Of a stretch of 64,000 nucleotides of DNA, positions 17,196 through 26,643 are shown piece after piece; the first letter of the stretch is position 1, and each line of letters starts with the position of its first letter. A program made the position numbers and the translations under genes. The stretch is from SAR116 cluster alpha proteobacterium HIMB100. Its GTDB lineage: Bacteria > Pseudomonadota > Alphaproteobacteria > Puniceispirillales > Puniceispirillaceae. The notes under the pieces are model-generated. The model did not search any database, had not been told where the DNA came from, and saw only the letters and a list, made by a program, of their open reading frames with translations. The stretch is from positions 310,001-374,000 of the forward strand of contig AFXB01000010.1 of the NCBI GenBank assembly GCA_000238815.2, written 5' to 3'.

Positions 17196-18350
17196 ATGCA
17201 TTACCACAACAATATGACCCAGACGACCGCCATTGCAGAATTGATTCCGATCATCGGACTGATGTCTGGCACAAGCGCAGACGGCATTGATGGCTGTGTT
17301 ATGCTGACAGACGGGCAAAGCGTCACCCGCACCGGCATTAACCTGTGCCAGCCCTACCGGCCTGAAGTGGCCAGAGCGGTTCTGGCTGCCCGTGATGATC
17401 CGGCCGGATATCTGAGCGACCCGCAGCGGCGACAGGCCTTAACTACCGCAGTTACAGATGATCATATACAGATCGTGCACCAGCTGGTTCACACCGCTGC
17501 TGCTGCGGATTTGCCTCCTGTTCAGCTGATCGGTTTTCACGGGCAGACTGTTTATCACAACCCGTCGGCCGGGCGTACCATTCAGCTGGGTGACGGCCAA
17601 CAGATGGCCCGCGAAACTGGCCTGCCGGTAATTTATGATTTCAGACATGCAGATATGGAGGCAGGCGGACAGGGCGCCCCGCTGGCCCCTGTCTATCACC
17701 AGATATTATTGCGTCAGGCCAGATTGGCTGAACCGGCAGGGTTTCTGAATCTCGGCGGCGTTGCTAATCTTACCGTCTGTTCAGGCAATGATTTGCTGGG
17801 ATTTGACACCGGTCCGGCAAACGGGCTGATGGATGCCGTCTGTCAGCAACAGCTTGGCCTTGCATTTGATAAAGACGGCGCGTTGGCCGCGGCTGGCACC
17901 CCCTGCCCGCCCTTTATTCAGGCGGTGTTGGCTGACCCATGGTTTCGCCTGTCCGGCCCGCGCTCATTGGACTGGGCCCAATTTAGGTCCTATCTGCACA
18001 ACCCTGACTTTATCGCTTTGCCTGTTGAAGACAAGCTGGCCAGCCTGGCGGCTGTGACTGCCCAGAGCTTGGCAGATGCCCTTGCCCGCCTTCCTTTCAG
18101 CGTGAACACCCTGATCATTGCTGGCGGCGGGGTGCATAACAAGACCCTGATGACGCTGATCGAAACCCATCTGCCCGCTGATACATTTATCAAAACAGCA
18201 GAGCAGATTAACGCCTCTTCAGATATGATCGAAGCTGAACTGATCGCCCTTCTGGCCGCCCGTCATAATGCAGGGCTTGTTTCTACCTGGCCGCAAACCA
18301 CAAACACATCTGCCCCGCAGATTGCCGGCGTGCGGGCTGAGCCTTTATAA
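17196..18350 (+). CDS. anmK: Anhydro-N-acetylmuramic acid kinase
   Basis: A 384-aa sugar kinase of the ASKHA fold that converts 1,6-anhydro-MurNAc to MurNAc-6-phosphate. The family signature GLMSGTSADGID (most members have SLDGID) lies near residues 21-32. Further motifs are GFHGQTVYHNP, NLGGVANLTV, GFDTGPANGLMD and IAGGGVHNKTLM. AGAGG-like sequence before 17196 supports the first ATG. Its product feeds MurQ, encoded divergently next door. The 3' end overlaps the convergent PIG-L gene by six bases. Confidence 0.92.
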   Translation: MHYHNNMTQTTAIAELIPIIGLMSGTSADGIDGCVMLTDGQSVTRTGINLCQPYRPEVARAVLAARDDPAGYLSDPQRRQALTTAVTDDHIQIVHQLVHTAAAADLPPVQLIGFHGQTVYHNPSAGRTIQLGDGQQMARETGLPVIYDFRHADMEAGGQGAPLAPVYHQILLRQARLAEPAGFLNLGGVANLTVCSGNDLLGFDTGPANGLMDAVCQQQLGLAFDKDGALAAAGTPCPPFIQAVLADPWFRLSGPRSLDWAQFRSYLHNPDFIALPVEDKLASLAAVTAQSLADALARLPFSVNTLIIAGGGVHNKTLMTLIETHLPADTFIKTAEQINASSDMIEAELIALLAARHNAGLVSTWPQTTNTSAPQIAGVRAEPL

Positions 18351-19034
18351 ATAAGCATCTGACCCAGGCACATAAAACGGCCGGTAGGGCGGTGCAGGCG
18401 GCAACAGTGCGCGGATATCAGCAAACGGAAAACGGGCAGCTGTCCGGTAGGCTTCAGCATAATGCCCGTCCGGCGCGTTACATTGTGCTGCTCGAAACCG
18501 ATTTAATAAGGCCGCACCATTAGCAAACCGCTCTGGAACCTGGCTTTCATGAGCCAGAATGGCCGCTTGTTTATCTGCCTGCCAGGCCGTGATATCCACA
18601 TACAATTCAGGCTGAAATCCGACCCCCATCAATGTATCTGCATAGATAACTGGACAGCTGAATCCCGCCAGCTCTGTGACCCAGGACGACAATGCGCGGT
18701 GATCTGTATGATAATCAGCCGGATCATGTGTGATGACCATATCCGGGGCAATCTTGCCCATATGATCAGCAATCACTTCACGCCCGTTTATCGCTGTTGA
18801 CAAAGCGCCGTCTGGCAACCCCAGCAAAACAGGCACACCAAGCACGGTCAGAGCTGTTCTGGTCTCATCGGCGCGCCTTACGGCAAGGCGGTCATCGCGT
18901 CCGGCAACTGTGCCTGCTGCCCCGTCAGTTGCTACCGCCAGATGAAGCTCGTCGCCGCGGGACTTGCATGCCGCAAGCAGACCATAACAGAATATTTCCA
19001 GATCATCCGGGTGCGCCCCAATTGCAAGAATACG
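18345..19034 (-). CDS. PIG-L/LmbE family deacetylase
   Basis: A 229-aa zinc-dependent deacetylase. The metal motif AHPDDLE (residues about 8-14 from the chosen start) and a later THDPADYHTDHRA segment (with the third His ligand) are typical. Family members remove acetyl groups from GlcNAc-containing substrates such as diacetylchitobiose, bacillithiol precursors or antibiotics. The ATG at 19034 is chosen because AGAGGG sits six bases upstream. Its neighbours (AnmK, GH84 glycosidase) point to a GlcNAc-derived substrate in wall or chitin salvage, but this is inference. Confidence 0.85.
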   Translation of the reverse strand, partial: RILAIGAHPDDLEIFCYGLLAACKSRGDELHLAVATDGAAGTVAGRDDRLAVRRADETRTALTVLGVPVLLGLPDGALSTAINGREVIADHMGKIAPDMVITHDPADYHTDHRALSSWVTELAGFSCPVIYADTLMGVGFQPELYVDITAWQADKQAAILAHESQVPERFANGAALLNRFRAAQCNAPDGHYAEAYRTAARFPFADIRALLPPAPPYRPFYVPGSDAYL

Positions 19035-19128
19035 CATCTGCAGCCCTCTTTTGTTTTTTCTCGCCAGCACGGGCTGACCGCTTCATAATGCCTGACAGAA
19101 CAAGCAAGAGCAATCAGGCATCCCATCC

Positions 19129-20250
19129 ATGCTGGATAAGATACATCGCGGCTATATCGAAGGCTATTACGGCAAATTATTGTCTTTTGCGGACAGGCAT
19201 AAGCTGCTCGCTTGCCTGCAAGGGCTGTCCATGGACAGCTATCTGTACGCACCCAAAGATGATCTCTGCCACCGGTTTGACTGGCGCCGCCCTTATCCTG
19301 AGGGCTGGTGTGCTGATTTCGCCGCCTTTTGTGTAGATGCAAAAGCACGCCAAATTTATGTTTTGGCCGGAATTGCCCCCGGGCTTGATTTCAATTTTGC
19401 AGAAGATGAGGCTGATTTTGCTGCCCTGCTGACCAAGGCGCGTCAGATGCAGGCCGCGGGCGCTGATGCGCTTGTGCTGATGTTTGATGATATCAGTGAT
19501 GATGTGTCTGTATTTGCCGAAGCAGGCTTATCTGAAGGGATTGCCCATGCCCGGCTGGTGAACAGGCTGCACACAGAAACCGGGTGTCCGCTTCTTTTGG
19601 TTCCGCGCTTATATGCTGACGAAATAGACGGAGACCACGCTGCTTATACTGCTGATCTGAATCACAATTTGGCTGACGATGTCAGCATATTCACCTGTGG
19701 GCAGACCATTGTGGCCAGAACCATAAGCCTGCCGGACAAGGCAGGTACCCTTGCGCGTCAGTTGCGCCACCGGACAGTCATCTGGGATAATTTATATTGT
19801 AATGATTACTGTCCGCGCCGGCTGTTCACCGGTCCATGGACGGGACGAAATGCGGCTGATCCTGTTCTGCTGAACGGAACCGGCCTTCCGGAAACAGATA
19901 AATTATTGTTAGGGCTGATGGCTGGACAGGACCGGCTAAAGCTGTTCGCAGCAGCAGGCATACCAGAAGCGTTTTCTGGGGTAGAACACTGTTTCTGGCA
20001 TCCTGTATTTTCACATCAAAGCGTGCCAGCCTATCAGCATGATACTGACGCGATGCTGGCAGCCCTTGATCATCTTTTATGGAAATGGAAAAGCCCTTTG
20101 GCCCGTGAATGGTATCCTTATCTGTTTGGGCTGAAAGGTGATCTGCTGCTGGCCAGAGGCGAGATGACAGAAGAACGGATTGCCAAAACGCAGACACCTG
20201 TTCTTGCCAGCCACCTCAATGCCGCACAACAGACGGGCACACCAAAATGA
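19129..20250 (+). CDS. GH84 beta-N-acetylglucosaminidase (O-GlcNAcase-like)
   Basis: A 373-aa glycoside hydrolase of family 84. The N-terminus has RGYIEGYYGKLLSF, followed by YLYAPKDDLCHRFDWR, then the paired catalytic aspartates in MFDDISDD near residues 120-121. IWDNLYCNDYCPRRLF near residue 220 matches the GH84 substrate pocket. Enzymes of this family release terminal GlcNAc by substrate-assisted catalysis. There is no signal peptide, so a cytoplasmic role is likely, unlike most secreted bacterial GH84 enzymes. It may replace NagZ, which is not seen in this region. The 3' end overlaps the dipeptidase start by four bases. Confidence 0.85.
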   Translation: MLDKIHRGYIEGYYGKLLSFADRHKLLACLQGLSMDSYLYAPKDDLCHRFDWRRPYPEGWCADFAAFCVDAKARQIYVLAGIAPGLDFNFAEDEADFAALLTKARQMQAAGADALVLMFDDISDDVSVFAEAGLSEGIAHARLVNRLHTETGCPLLLVPRLYADEIDGDHAAYTADLNHNLADDVSIFTCGQTIVARTISLPDKAGTLARQLRHRTVIWDNLYCNDYCPRRLFTGPWTGRNAADPVLLNGTGLPETDKLLLGLMAGQDRLKLFAAAGIPEAFSGVEHCFWHPVFSHQSVPAYQHDTDAMLAALDHLLWKWKSPLAREWYPYLFGLKGDLLLARGEMTEERIAKTQTPVLASHLNAAQQTGTPK

Positions 20251-21269
20251 CCAGCGGCAACCAGGTAAGTATTTTTGATGGCCATAATGATTTGGCCTAC
20301 CAGCTGTGGCGGCGGGGGGATACAGAAGCTTCAGCCTTCTTAAACACAGATGAGGACAAGCTGCACATTACCTGTAAACAGGCCAAGACAGGGGGCCTGG
20401 CTGCTGGCTTGTTTGCGCTGTTTGTACCGCAACAAGGCGAAAGCCTGGAGGCGACAGCTGTAATTGATCAAACCTATGCATTCACAGTTGCCCTTCAGAT
20501 GGTAGACACGTTGCAGGAGCTGGCCAATTCACACCCAGACAAATTCAGATTATGCACCACTGCTGCCAGCATCGATAAAGCAGTTGATGATGGCGCGCTG
20601 GCCGCCCTTCTTCACCTGGAAGGTGCAGAACCTGTCGGGGCCGATTTAGACAGATTAGCAGAATTTTATCAGCGCGGCGTGCGGTCTGTCGGCCCGCTCT
20701 GGTCTCGCCGCAACCAATTTGGATTTGGCGTGCCGTTCAGCTTTCCCGGCCATCCTGACCAGGGGCCGGGCCTGACAGACAGGGGCAAAGCTTTGGTTCA
20801 GGCCTGCGATGAGATGAATATCTTATTGGATGTCTCTCATCTGAATGAGGCCGGATTCTGGGATATTGCCAAGCTGTCCAACTATCCTTTGATTGCCAGC
20901 CATTCAAATGCTTATGCGCTATGTCCCTCACCGCGTAATCTGACTGACAAACAGCTGGGGGCCATTGCTGCCTCAGGGGGGCTGGTTGGGGCCTGTTTTG
21001 CAACGGCTTACCTGCGTCATGATGGCCAGAAAAACCCAGATACAGATATAGAGCTGATCATCCGCCAGCTAGACTATCTGATCAGTAAGCTGGGTGAAAA
21101 TCATGTGGGGCTGGGGTCTGATTTTGACGGGGCAGTGCTGCCCTACTATCTTGCAAATTGTGCCTGTCTGCCCCGCTTGATAGAAGCGATGCATTCCTAT
21201 GGGTTTGGTGCAGACTTAATCCAGAAATTATGCTGGCAGAATTGGCGCCGCCAGATGAACAGGCTTTAG
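20247..21269 (+). CDS. Membrane-dipeptidase family peptidase (M19)
   Basis: A 340-aa peptidase of the M19 renal-dipeptidase family. Metal-site motifs are seen in order: FDGHNDLAYQL (HxD, near residue 12), LHLEGAE (bridging Glu, near 130), DVSHLNE, ASHSNAYAL and GLGSDFDGA. These enzymes hydrolyse dipeptides, including those with D-residues. It overlaps the GH84 gene by four bases (ATGA), so the two form an operon. In this setting it may degrade dipeptides released from peptidoglycan stems. The final CWQNWRR segment matches the usual family end. Confidence 0.9.
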   Translation: MTSGNQVSIFDGHNDLAYQLWRRGDTEASAFLNTDEDKLHITCKQAKTGGLAAGLFALFVPQQGESLEATAVIDQTYAFTVALQMVDTLQELANSHPDKFRLCTTAASIDKAVDDGALAALLHLEGAEPVGADLDRLAEFYQRGVRSVGPLWSRRNQFGFGVPFSFPGHPDQGPGLTDRGKALVQACDEMNILLDVSHLNEAGFWDIAKLSNYPLIASHSNAYALCPSPRNLTDKQLGAIAASGGLVGACFATAYLRHDGQKNPDTDIELIIRQLDYLISKLGENHVGLGSDFDGAVLPYYLANCACLPRLIEAMHSYGFGADLIQKLCWQNWRRQMNRL

Positions 21270-22036
21270 ACGATCATCTGCGGCAGGATTTTCATCTCAA
21301 ACCCCGCAGCCTGCAAACCATTTTTTATATGGCGTGCTGTAGCAAGAGCAGCAGGACCATCCCCATGCACACACACAGACTGAGCTGCCGCTGTTAAGAC
21401 GCCCCCATCAACAGTTTTGATCACGCCGTCGCCAAACATGCGCAAACAATGCTCCAGGCTATCTTTAGGGTCATGGATCATCGCATCCGGACGGCTGCGC
21501 GGCACAAGCTGGCCATCTGGCATATAGGCGCGGTCAGCAAATACTTCGGCTGCCACCTTAAGGCCAGCTTTCTCGGCTTCGCTCAGCAATTCGCTCAATA
21601 CCGGGGCCAACATAATGATATCTGGGTCAACTGCTTTGACAGCTCTGACAATCGCCGCTGAAAGTCCTGCGTCAGCACAGGCCATATTATTAATCGCGCC
21701 ATGGGGTTTGATATGCGTCACGGCCACTTTCTCTGCTGCCGCCACACCAAGGCTGGCACCTAGCTGATAGGCGATAAGCCTCTCAACCTCTGCATCAGAC
21801 AAATTCATCTGCCGGCGGCCAAACCCGTGCAAATCATAAAAACCCGGATGTGCCCCAATGGATACCCCTTGCTGGTGGGCTTTTTTCATCACTTCACCCA
21901 TGATGTGGTAATCGCCAGCATGAAAGCCGCAAGCGATATTGGCAGAGCTTATAATGTGCAACAGCCCATCATCATCTCCCATCCGCCACGGGCCATAACC
22001 TTCAGCCATATCCGCATTCAGATTAAAATCTGTCAT
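21266..22036 (-). CDS. pxpA: 5-oxoprolinase subunit A (LamB/YcsF family)
   Basis: A 256-aa LamB/YcsF protein. The start NLNADMAEGYGPW and the motif SANIACGFHAGDYHIM (about residues 31-46) are signatures. SIGAHPGFYDLHGFGRR and THIKPHGAINNMA also match PxpA. With PxpB and PxpC it hydrolyses 5-oxoproline (pyroglutamate) to glutamate using ATP. It is divergent from pxpBC over 134 bp and converges with the M19 dipeptidase with a four-base overlap. This split arrangement differs from the common single pxpBCA operon. Confidence 0.9.
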   Translation of the reverse strand: MTDFNLNADMAEGYGPWRMGDDDGLLHIISSANIACGFHAGDYHIMGEVMKKAHQQGVSIGAHPGFYDLHGFGRRQMNLSDAEVERLIAYQLGASLGVAAAEKVAVTHIKPHGAINNMACADAGLSAAIVRAVKAVDPDIIMLAPVLSELLSEAEKAGLKVAAEVFADRAYMPDGQLVPRSRPDAMIHDPKDSLEHCLRMFGDGVIKTVDGGVLTAAAQSVCVHGDGPAALATARHIKNGLQAAGFEMKILPQMIV

Positions 22037-22170
22037 CTTCTCTGTGCCTTATTCTTCACTGCTTGGGCATATCAGCTCTTGTCGAGTTTGGTTTCCCCTT
22101 TATTATCAAACGTGATGAACAGGTGACCAGTCAAGCGTCTGGGCAGATCTGAAACGATAGGGAATAGGGG

Positions 22171-22959
22171 ATGAATATGCGCCAGCCTGTCTGGTTTGCC
22201 TGTGGCGACACAGGGCTATTGCTTGATTTTTCAGGTTACGGCCCGTCTTTTGGCCTGCCGCCGCTTGCAACCGACGTGAGGGCCCAACTGACCCGCAATG
22301 CACGGCTGCTGGGCCAGATGGTCAGGCAACATGTGAATGAAAATACGATCTGTGGCATCACCGATATCGTCCCTGGCCTGTGCAGTATATTGTTCCATTA
22401 TGACCCCCTGCTCACTTCAGCAGCTGACATTAAGGCAATGGTCTCACTGTTTCTTGACCGGCTGGATGAAGCTGCAGATACCCCGGCACAATTATGGCGA
22501 CTGCCGGTTTGTTATGGCGGCGCGTTTGGCCCTGATCTTGACGAGATCGCAAAGCGGACCAAACTGACCCCTGATGAGGTCATCACCCGCCATACAGCGT
22601 CAGTTCTGGAAGTTGCCATTATGGGGTTTCTGCCTGGATTAGGATATATGACAGGGGTGGATAACGCCTTATATTTGCCGCGCCGCAGTGACCCCCGCAC
22701 ATTTGTTGCCCAAGGGTCAGTCGGCATCGCCATGGATCAGACTGTGATTTACCCGCTTGACTCACCAGGCGGGTGGAACCTGATCGGTCGCATGCCCATC
22801 CCCCTTTTTGATCAGAGAAGGGCGCAGCCCATCTTGCTTACCGCAGGAGATAAGGTTTGTTTTCATGCCGTCAGTGAAAATGAATTCAGCGCATTGGAGG
22901 CCGCCTGTGCAGATGGTCATCTGCCGATTTGCCCGACAATGTCAGAGGAGGCCAGCTGA
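22171..22959 (+). CDS. pxpB: 5-oxoprolinase subunit B
   Basis: A 262-aa protein of the KipI/allophanate-hydrolase-subunit-1 family. Motifs include LWRLPVCYGGAFGPDLDEIA, IMGFLPGLGYMTG and VGIAMDQTVIYPLDSPGGWN. It forms the PxpB-PxpC complex that acts with PxpA on 5-oxoproline. AGGGG precedes the start; an ATG six bases further in is also possible. The stop overlaps the pxpC start (TGATG). Confidence 0.9.
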   Translation: MNMRQPVWFACGDTGLLLDFSGYGPSFGLPPLATDVRAQLTRNARLLGQMVRQHVNENTICGITDIVPGLCSILFHYDPLLTSAADIKAMVSLFLDRLDEAADTPAQLWRLPVCYGGAFGPDLDEIAKRTKLTPDEVITRHTASVLEVAIMGFLPGLGYMTGVDNALYLPRRSDPRTFVAQGSVGIAMDQTVIYPLDSPGGWNLIGRMPIPLFDQRRAQPILLTAGDKVCFHAVSENEFSALEAACADGHLPICPTMSEEAS

Positions 22960-23912
22960 TGGCCTGTCTAACCTTAATCACTGCCGGCCCATATACCAGC
23001 ATTCAAGATAAAGGGCGTACCGGCTTTCAGGCCTTAGGTGTACCAGAAGGCGGGGCCGTTGACCCGGACGCCCGAATCAGTGCGAACTGGCTGGTAGGCC
23101 AGCCAGCAGATGCCGCCGGATTAGAAATATTCATAGGCGGTTTGTCCTTTCATACAGACACTGCCCTTGCTGTGGCTCTAGCTGGAAGCCTGTCAGACAG
23201 TCTTCAGATTACTTCAGTCTCTGGGCAGACCAGAAATGAGGCCGTCGGACAAACAGTTTATCTTCAGGCCGGAGACCACGTCACTATCCCGCCTCTGCGC
23301 TGCAGTAATCTTGTGTTTCTGGCTGTCTCTGCCCGGTTTGACCTGGCCCCTGTTTTTGGATCTGTGGGTATTTCAGCAAATGCGAAAATCGGCGGACTGA
23401 ATGGTGACATGCTGAAAACAGGAGATAAGCTGGCCTTGACAGAGATAAAGACCACTCCTGCTGAGCGGCAACTGCCCTCTAGCCTTGCTGATATATTCAC
23501 ACCAGAAGAGGTTTTTCGTATTGTTCTGGGGCCGCAGGATTTTTGTTTCGATTCAGGCCAGATTGATAAGCTGGTCTCGACAGGCTGGACCCTGACCACA
23601 AGAATGAACCGGATGGGCCTGCGCCTGTCTGGTCCGGCTTTGCACCATAAAATCTCTGCCGATATTCTGTCAGATGGCATTGTCAAAGGCGCGATCCAGG
23701 TTCCCGGCGATGGCCAGCCCATCATTCTGATGGCAGATCATCAGACCACTGGCGGCTATACCAAAATTGCCACCGTCATTTCAGCTGATCTGGCCAAGCT
23801 GACCCGCCTGCACCCTCACCGGACGGTCAGATTTACCGTTGTCAGTCAGGAAGAGGCAGAGCAGATTGCAAATGCCAAAGCCCGCCTGCTGCGCAAAAAT
23901 CTGGCAGATTGA
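22959..23912 (+). CDS. pxpC: 5-oxoprolinase subunit C
   Basis: A 317-aa protein of the KipA/biotin-dependent carboxyltransferase-like family. Signatures are GPYTSIQDKGRTGFQALGVP near the start, GGAVDPDA, RMNRMGLRLSG and GDGQPIILMADHQTTGGY near the C-terminus. It pairs with PxpB. The ATG at 22959 overlaps the pxpB stop by one base, which is the best start. Together with gamma-glutamyltransferase downstream (26.6 kb) the set could recycle gamma-glutamyl compounds through 5-oxoproline. Confidence 0.9.
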   Translation: MACLTLITAGPYTSIQDKGRTGFQALGVPEGGAVDPDARISANWLVGQPADAAGLEIFIGGLSFHTDTALAVALAGSLSDSLQITSVSGQTRNEAVGQTVYLQAGDHVTIPPLRCSNLVFLAVSARFDLAPVFGSVGISANAKIGGLNGDMLKTGDKLALTEIKTTPAERQLPSSLADIFTPEEVFRIVLGPQDFCFDSGQIDKLVSTGWTLTTRMNRMGLRLSGPALHHKISADILSDGIVKGAIQVPGDGQPIILMADHQTTGGYTKIATVISADLAKLTRLHPHRTVRFTVVSQEEAEQIANAKARLLRKNLAD

Positions 23913-24006
23913 GCTGCATTGTAATCTGGACAAATTCTTTCAATCGCTCAATCATGAGGTTATCAGATCACACAGCAATCAAAATGACAGGGCAACAGAA
24001 TAAGAG

Positions 24007-25644
24007 ATGGAAGCAGATTATGTGATTGTTGGGGGCGGATCGGCAGGATGCGTTCTGGCCGCCCGCTTAAGTGAAAACCCAGATCATCATGTTATCCTGA
24101 TTGAAGCAGGTGGCAATGATATCAACCCGCTTCTTCATGTTCCTGCAGGTTACATCAAAACAATGTTCAATCCGGCGATGAACTGGATGTTTAAAAATGA
24201 GCCCACCGCAGGCGTGCATGGCCGCCGCATTGACATGCCTAGAGGAAAAGTTCTGGGGGGATCATCTGCGATTAACGCGATGTTATATGTGCGCGGACAG
24301 GCCGCAGACTATAATTTGTGGGCGCAGCGGGGAAACCCAGGCTGGTCTTACGAAGATGTGTTGCCCTATTTTAAAAAGGCAGAACATGCTGATGCCAATG
24401 ACAGCTCTGTATGGCGCGGGTCAGATGCAGCCTTATCACCAGAATATCACGGCACAGGCGGCCCCCTGAATGTTTCTGATGTAAGATCCACTTATCCGAT
24501 TTTAGACCAGTTTGCAGATGCCGCAGAACAATGTGGCTTTCCCCGTAACACAGATTTTAATGGCCCCTCACAAGAAGGCTTTGGTTATTATCAGGTTACG
24601 CAGAAAGGCGGCCTGCGATTTTCCGCCAAAAAAGCCTATATCAGCCCTGTCCGGCAGCGGAAAAACCTGACCATCATCACTCATGGTCATGTAACAAAAC
24701 TGCGCTTTGCAGAGACTGGCAAACGGCTCTGTGGTGTTCTGTGCCGACGCGGCGGGCAAGACGTTGCGATCACAGCGCGACGGGAGGTCATTTTATCAGC
24801 CGGGGCCATACAATCACCGCAAATTCTGGAATTGTCCGGAATTGGCCGACCTGATCTTCTGCAGCAACATGGTATTTCCATTCGGCATGAGCTGGCTGGT
24901 GTAGGCGAGAATTTTTCAGATCATTACATCTCCCGATTATCCTGGCGGCTAAAGCGGAATGTCTCTTTGAATAACCGGGCCCATGGCCTGCGGCTGGCAG
25001 CGGAAGTCGGACGTTATCTTCTAACGCGGCGCGGGCTTCTGTCTTTGCCAGCAGGCGTGTTAGGCGGGTTTGTGAAATCTGATCCGGCATTAAGTGAGCC
25101 TGATATACAATATCATATTGCCCATGCCAGCTTTGAAAATCCTGCAAAACGCCAGTTCCATAATTTTCCCGGTTTTACTATTGGACCATGCCAGCTGAGG
25201 CCGGAATCAAAAGGCTATGTTCATATAACTTCTGCTGACCCGTTTGCGGCTCCTGCCATCCAGCCTAATTACCTCGATGCAGAACAGGACCAACAGGTCC
25301 ATATTGCTGGCATGCGGATTGCCCGCACGATTATGAACAGCCCGTTAATGAGAGATGAAATTGTTGAGGAAACAAAACCCGGAGCAGAGCTAGACAGTGA
25401 TGATGCTTTGCTGGACTACGCCCGCCAAACAGGGGTGACGCTCTATCATCCGGTATCGACCTGCCGGATGGGACCAGATCCGAATCGCGGTGATGTGGTT
25501 GATGCCAGATTGCGCGTTCATGGGGTAGAGGGCGTGCGGGTGGTTGACGCCTCTATCATGCCGGAACTGGTGTCTGGAAATACCAATGCCCCCACTATAA
25601 TGATAGCGGAAAAAGCTGCTGACCTGATTAAGCAGGATGCCTGA
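24007..25644 (+). CDS. GMC-family FAD oxidoreductase (choline-dehydrogenase-like)
   Basis: A 545-aa flavoprotein alcohol oxidoreductase. The FAD-binding motif [14 protein letters not shown] lies at about residues 8-21. The first GMC signature [19 protein letters not shown] follows at about 79-97, and the second ([15 protein letters not shown]) at about 264-278. A catalytic His lies in [10 protein letters not shown] near residue 481, followed by [16 protein letters not shown]. Substrates in this group include choline, polyethylene glycol and various alcohols; BetA itself is not proven. No betB partner is nearby. The end overlaps or abuts the alpha/beta hydrolase gene. Confidence 0.88.
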   Translation: MEADYVIVGGGSAGCVLAARLSENPDHHVILIEAGGNDINPLLHVPAGYIKTMFNPAMNWMFKNEPTAGVHGRRIDMPRGKVLGGSSAINAMLYVRGQAADYNLWAQRGNPGWSYEDVLPYFKKAEHADANDSSVWRGSDAALSPEYHGTGGPLNVSDVRSTYPILDQFADAAEQCGFPRNTDFNGPSQEGFGYYQVTQKGGLRFSAKKAYISPVRQRKNLTIITHGHVTKLRFAETGKRLCGVLCRRGGQDVAITARREVILSAGAIQSPQILELSGIGRPDLLQQHGISIRHELAGVGENFSDHYISRLSWRLKRNVSLNNRAHGLRLAAEVGRYLLTRRGLLSLPAGVLGGFVKSDPALSEPDIQYHIAHASFENPAKRQFHNFPGFTIGPCQLRPESKGYVHITSADPFAAPAIQPNYLDAEQDQQVHIAGMRIARTIMNSPLMRDEIVEETKPGAELDSDDALLDYARQTGVTLYHPVSTCRMGPDPNRGDVVDARLRVHGVEGVRVVDASIMPELVSGNTNAPTIMIAEKAADLIKQDA

Positions 25645-25645
25645 T

Positions 25646-26530
25646 ATGCCCAATCTAGAACAATTTGCAACAGGCCACTTAACCAGCACCGAAACAACAA
25701 TTGCCTACCGTACAGGCGGAACTGGCCCTGCTTTACTGTTATTGCATGGCTATCCGCAAACCCAGTTTATGTGGCATCTGGTTGCCGACAGGCTGGCTGA
25801 ACATTTCACTGTTGTCCTGGCGGATTTGCGCGGCTATGGCGACAGCGGCAAACCGCAAACAGATGCCACCCACAGCCCCTATTCAAAACGGGCAATGGCC
25901 GCAGATATGGCCCAGCTGATGACTGGCCTTGGTCATCAGACATTTTTTGTAATGGGTCATGACAGGGGCGGACGGGTCGCCCACAGGCTGGCCCGCGATC
26001 ACTCTGAACGTGTGACCAAATTGGCAGTTCTGGATATTGCCCCGACTGCGAATATGTACCAAACTGCAGATATGAAATTTGCAAAGGCCTACTATCACTG
26101 GTTCTTTCTCATTCAACCCTATCCGTTGCCTGAAACCCTGATTGGTGCCGATCCAGAATTTTATTTACGTCAGAAAATTGGCACTTGGGGCAAATCAGGA
26201 GATGTCCACACAGATGAGGCGATGGCAGATTACTTGCGCTGTTTTTCGAATCCGGCCACCATCCACGCCTCTTGTGAAGATTACCGTGCTGCTGCCAGCA
26301 TTGACCTTATCCATGATGCAGAAGATACAGATCGCAAGCTGGATATCCCGTTATTTGCGATCAGCGGTGCGGCCAGCTTTGTGTCTTCCCGTTACGATCT
26401 GGCCGCTGAATGGGAGCACGGCTTCACCAGCGTGCAAACTGCCCAGGTTCCTGGCGGCCATTTTCTGCCCGAAGAAAGCCCGGATGAACTGCTTGAGCTG
26501 GTTATTCCGTTTTTCACCACAACGCCGTGA
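25646..26530 (+). CDS. Alpha/beta hydrolase, haloacetate-dehalogenase-like
   Basis: A 294-aa alpha/beta hydrolase. The nucleophile motif is MGHDRGGRVAHRLA, with Asp instead of Ser, near residue 105. The oxyanion HGYPQTQ and the double-arginine-type DLRGYGDSGKP are present, and AYYHWFFLIQPYPLPE matches haloacetate/fluoroacetate dehalogenases. These split C-halogen bonds in haloacetates to give glycolate. The nearby catalytic His in GGHFLPEE is present. Related hydrolases act on epoxides, so the substrate is not certain. An ATG at 25637 is also in frame; the one at 25646 is better spaced from AGGA. Confidence 0.8.
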   Translation: MPNLEQFATGHLTSTETTIAYRTGGTGPALLLLHGYPQTQFMWHLVADRLAEHFTVVLADLRGYGDSGKPQTDATHSPYSKRAMAADMAQLMTGLGHQTFFVMGHDRGGRVAHRLARDHSERVTKLAVLDIAPTANMYQTADMKFAKAYYHWFFLIQPYPLPETLIGADPEFYLRQKIGTWGKSGDVHTDEAMADYLRCFSNPATIHASCEDYRAAASIDLIHDAEDTDRKLDIPLFAISGAASFVSSRYDLAAEWEHGFTSVQTAQVPGGHFLPEESPDELLELVIPFFTTTP

Positions 26531-26643
26531 ATAAAGAGGCAGACTTGAAAGGCACCGAAAACAGGGCTATGTCTTTACCCTGTCTGTTGCACAGCCTCAT
26601 TGTGCAGTCTCAAAAATATTTACTGAACAAGGACCGAAAATCC

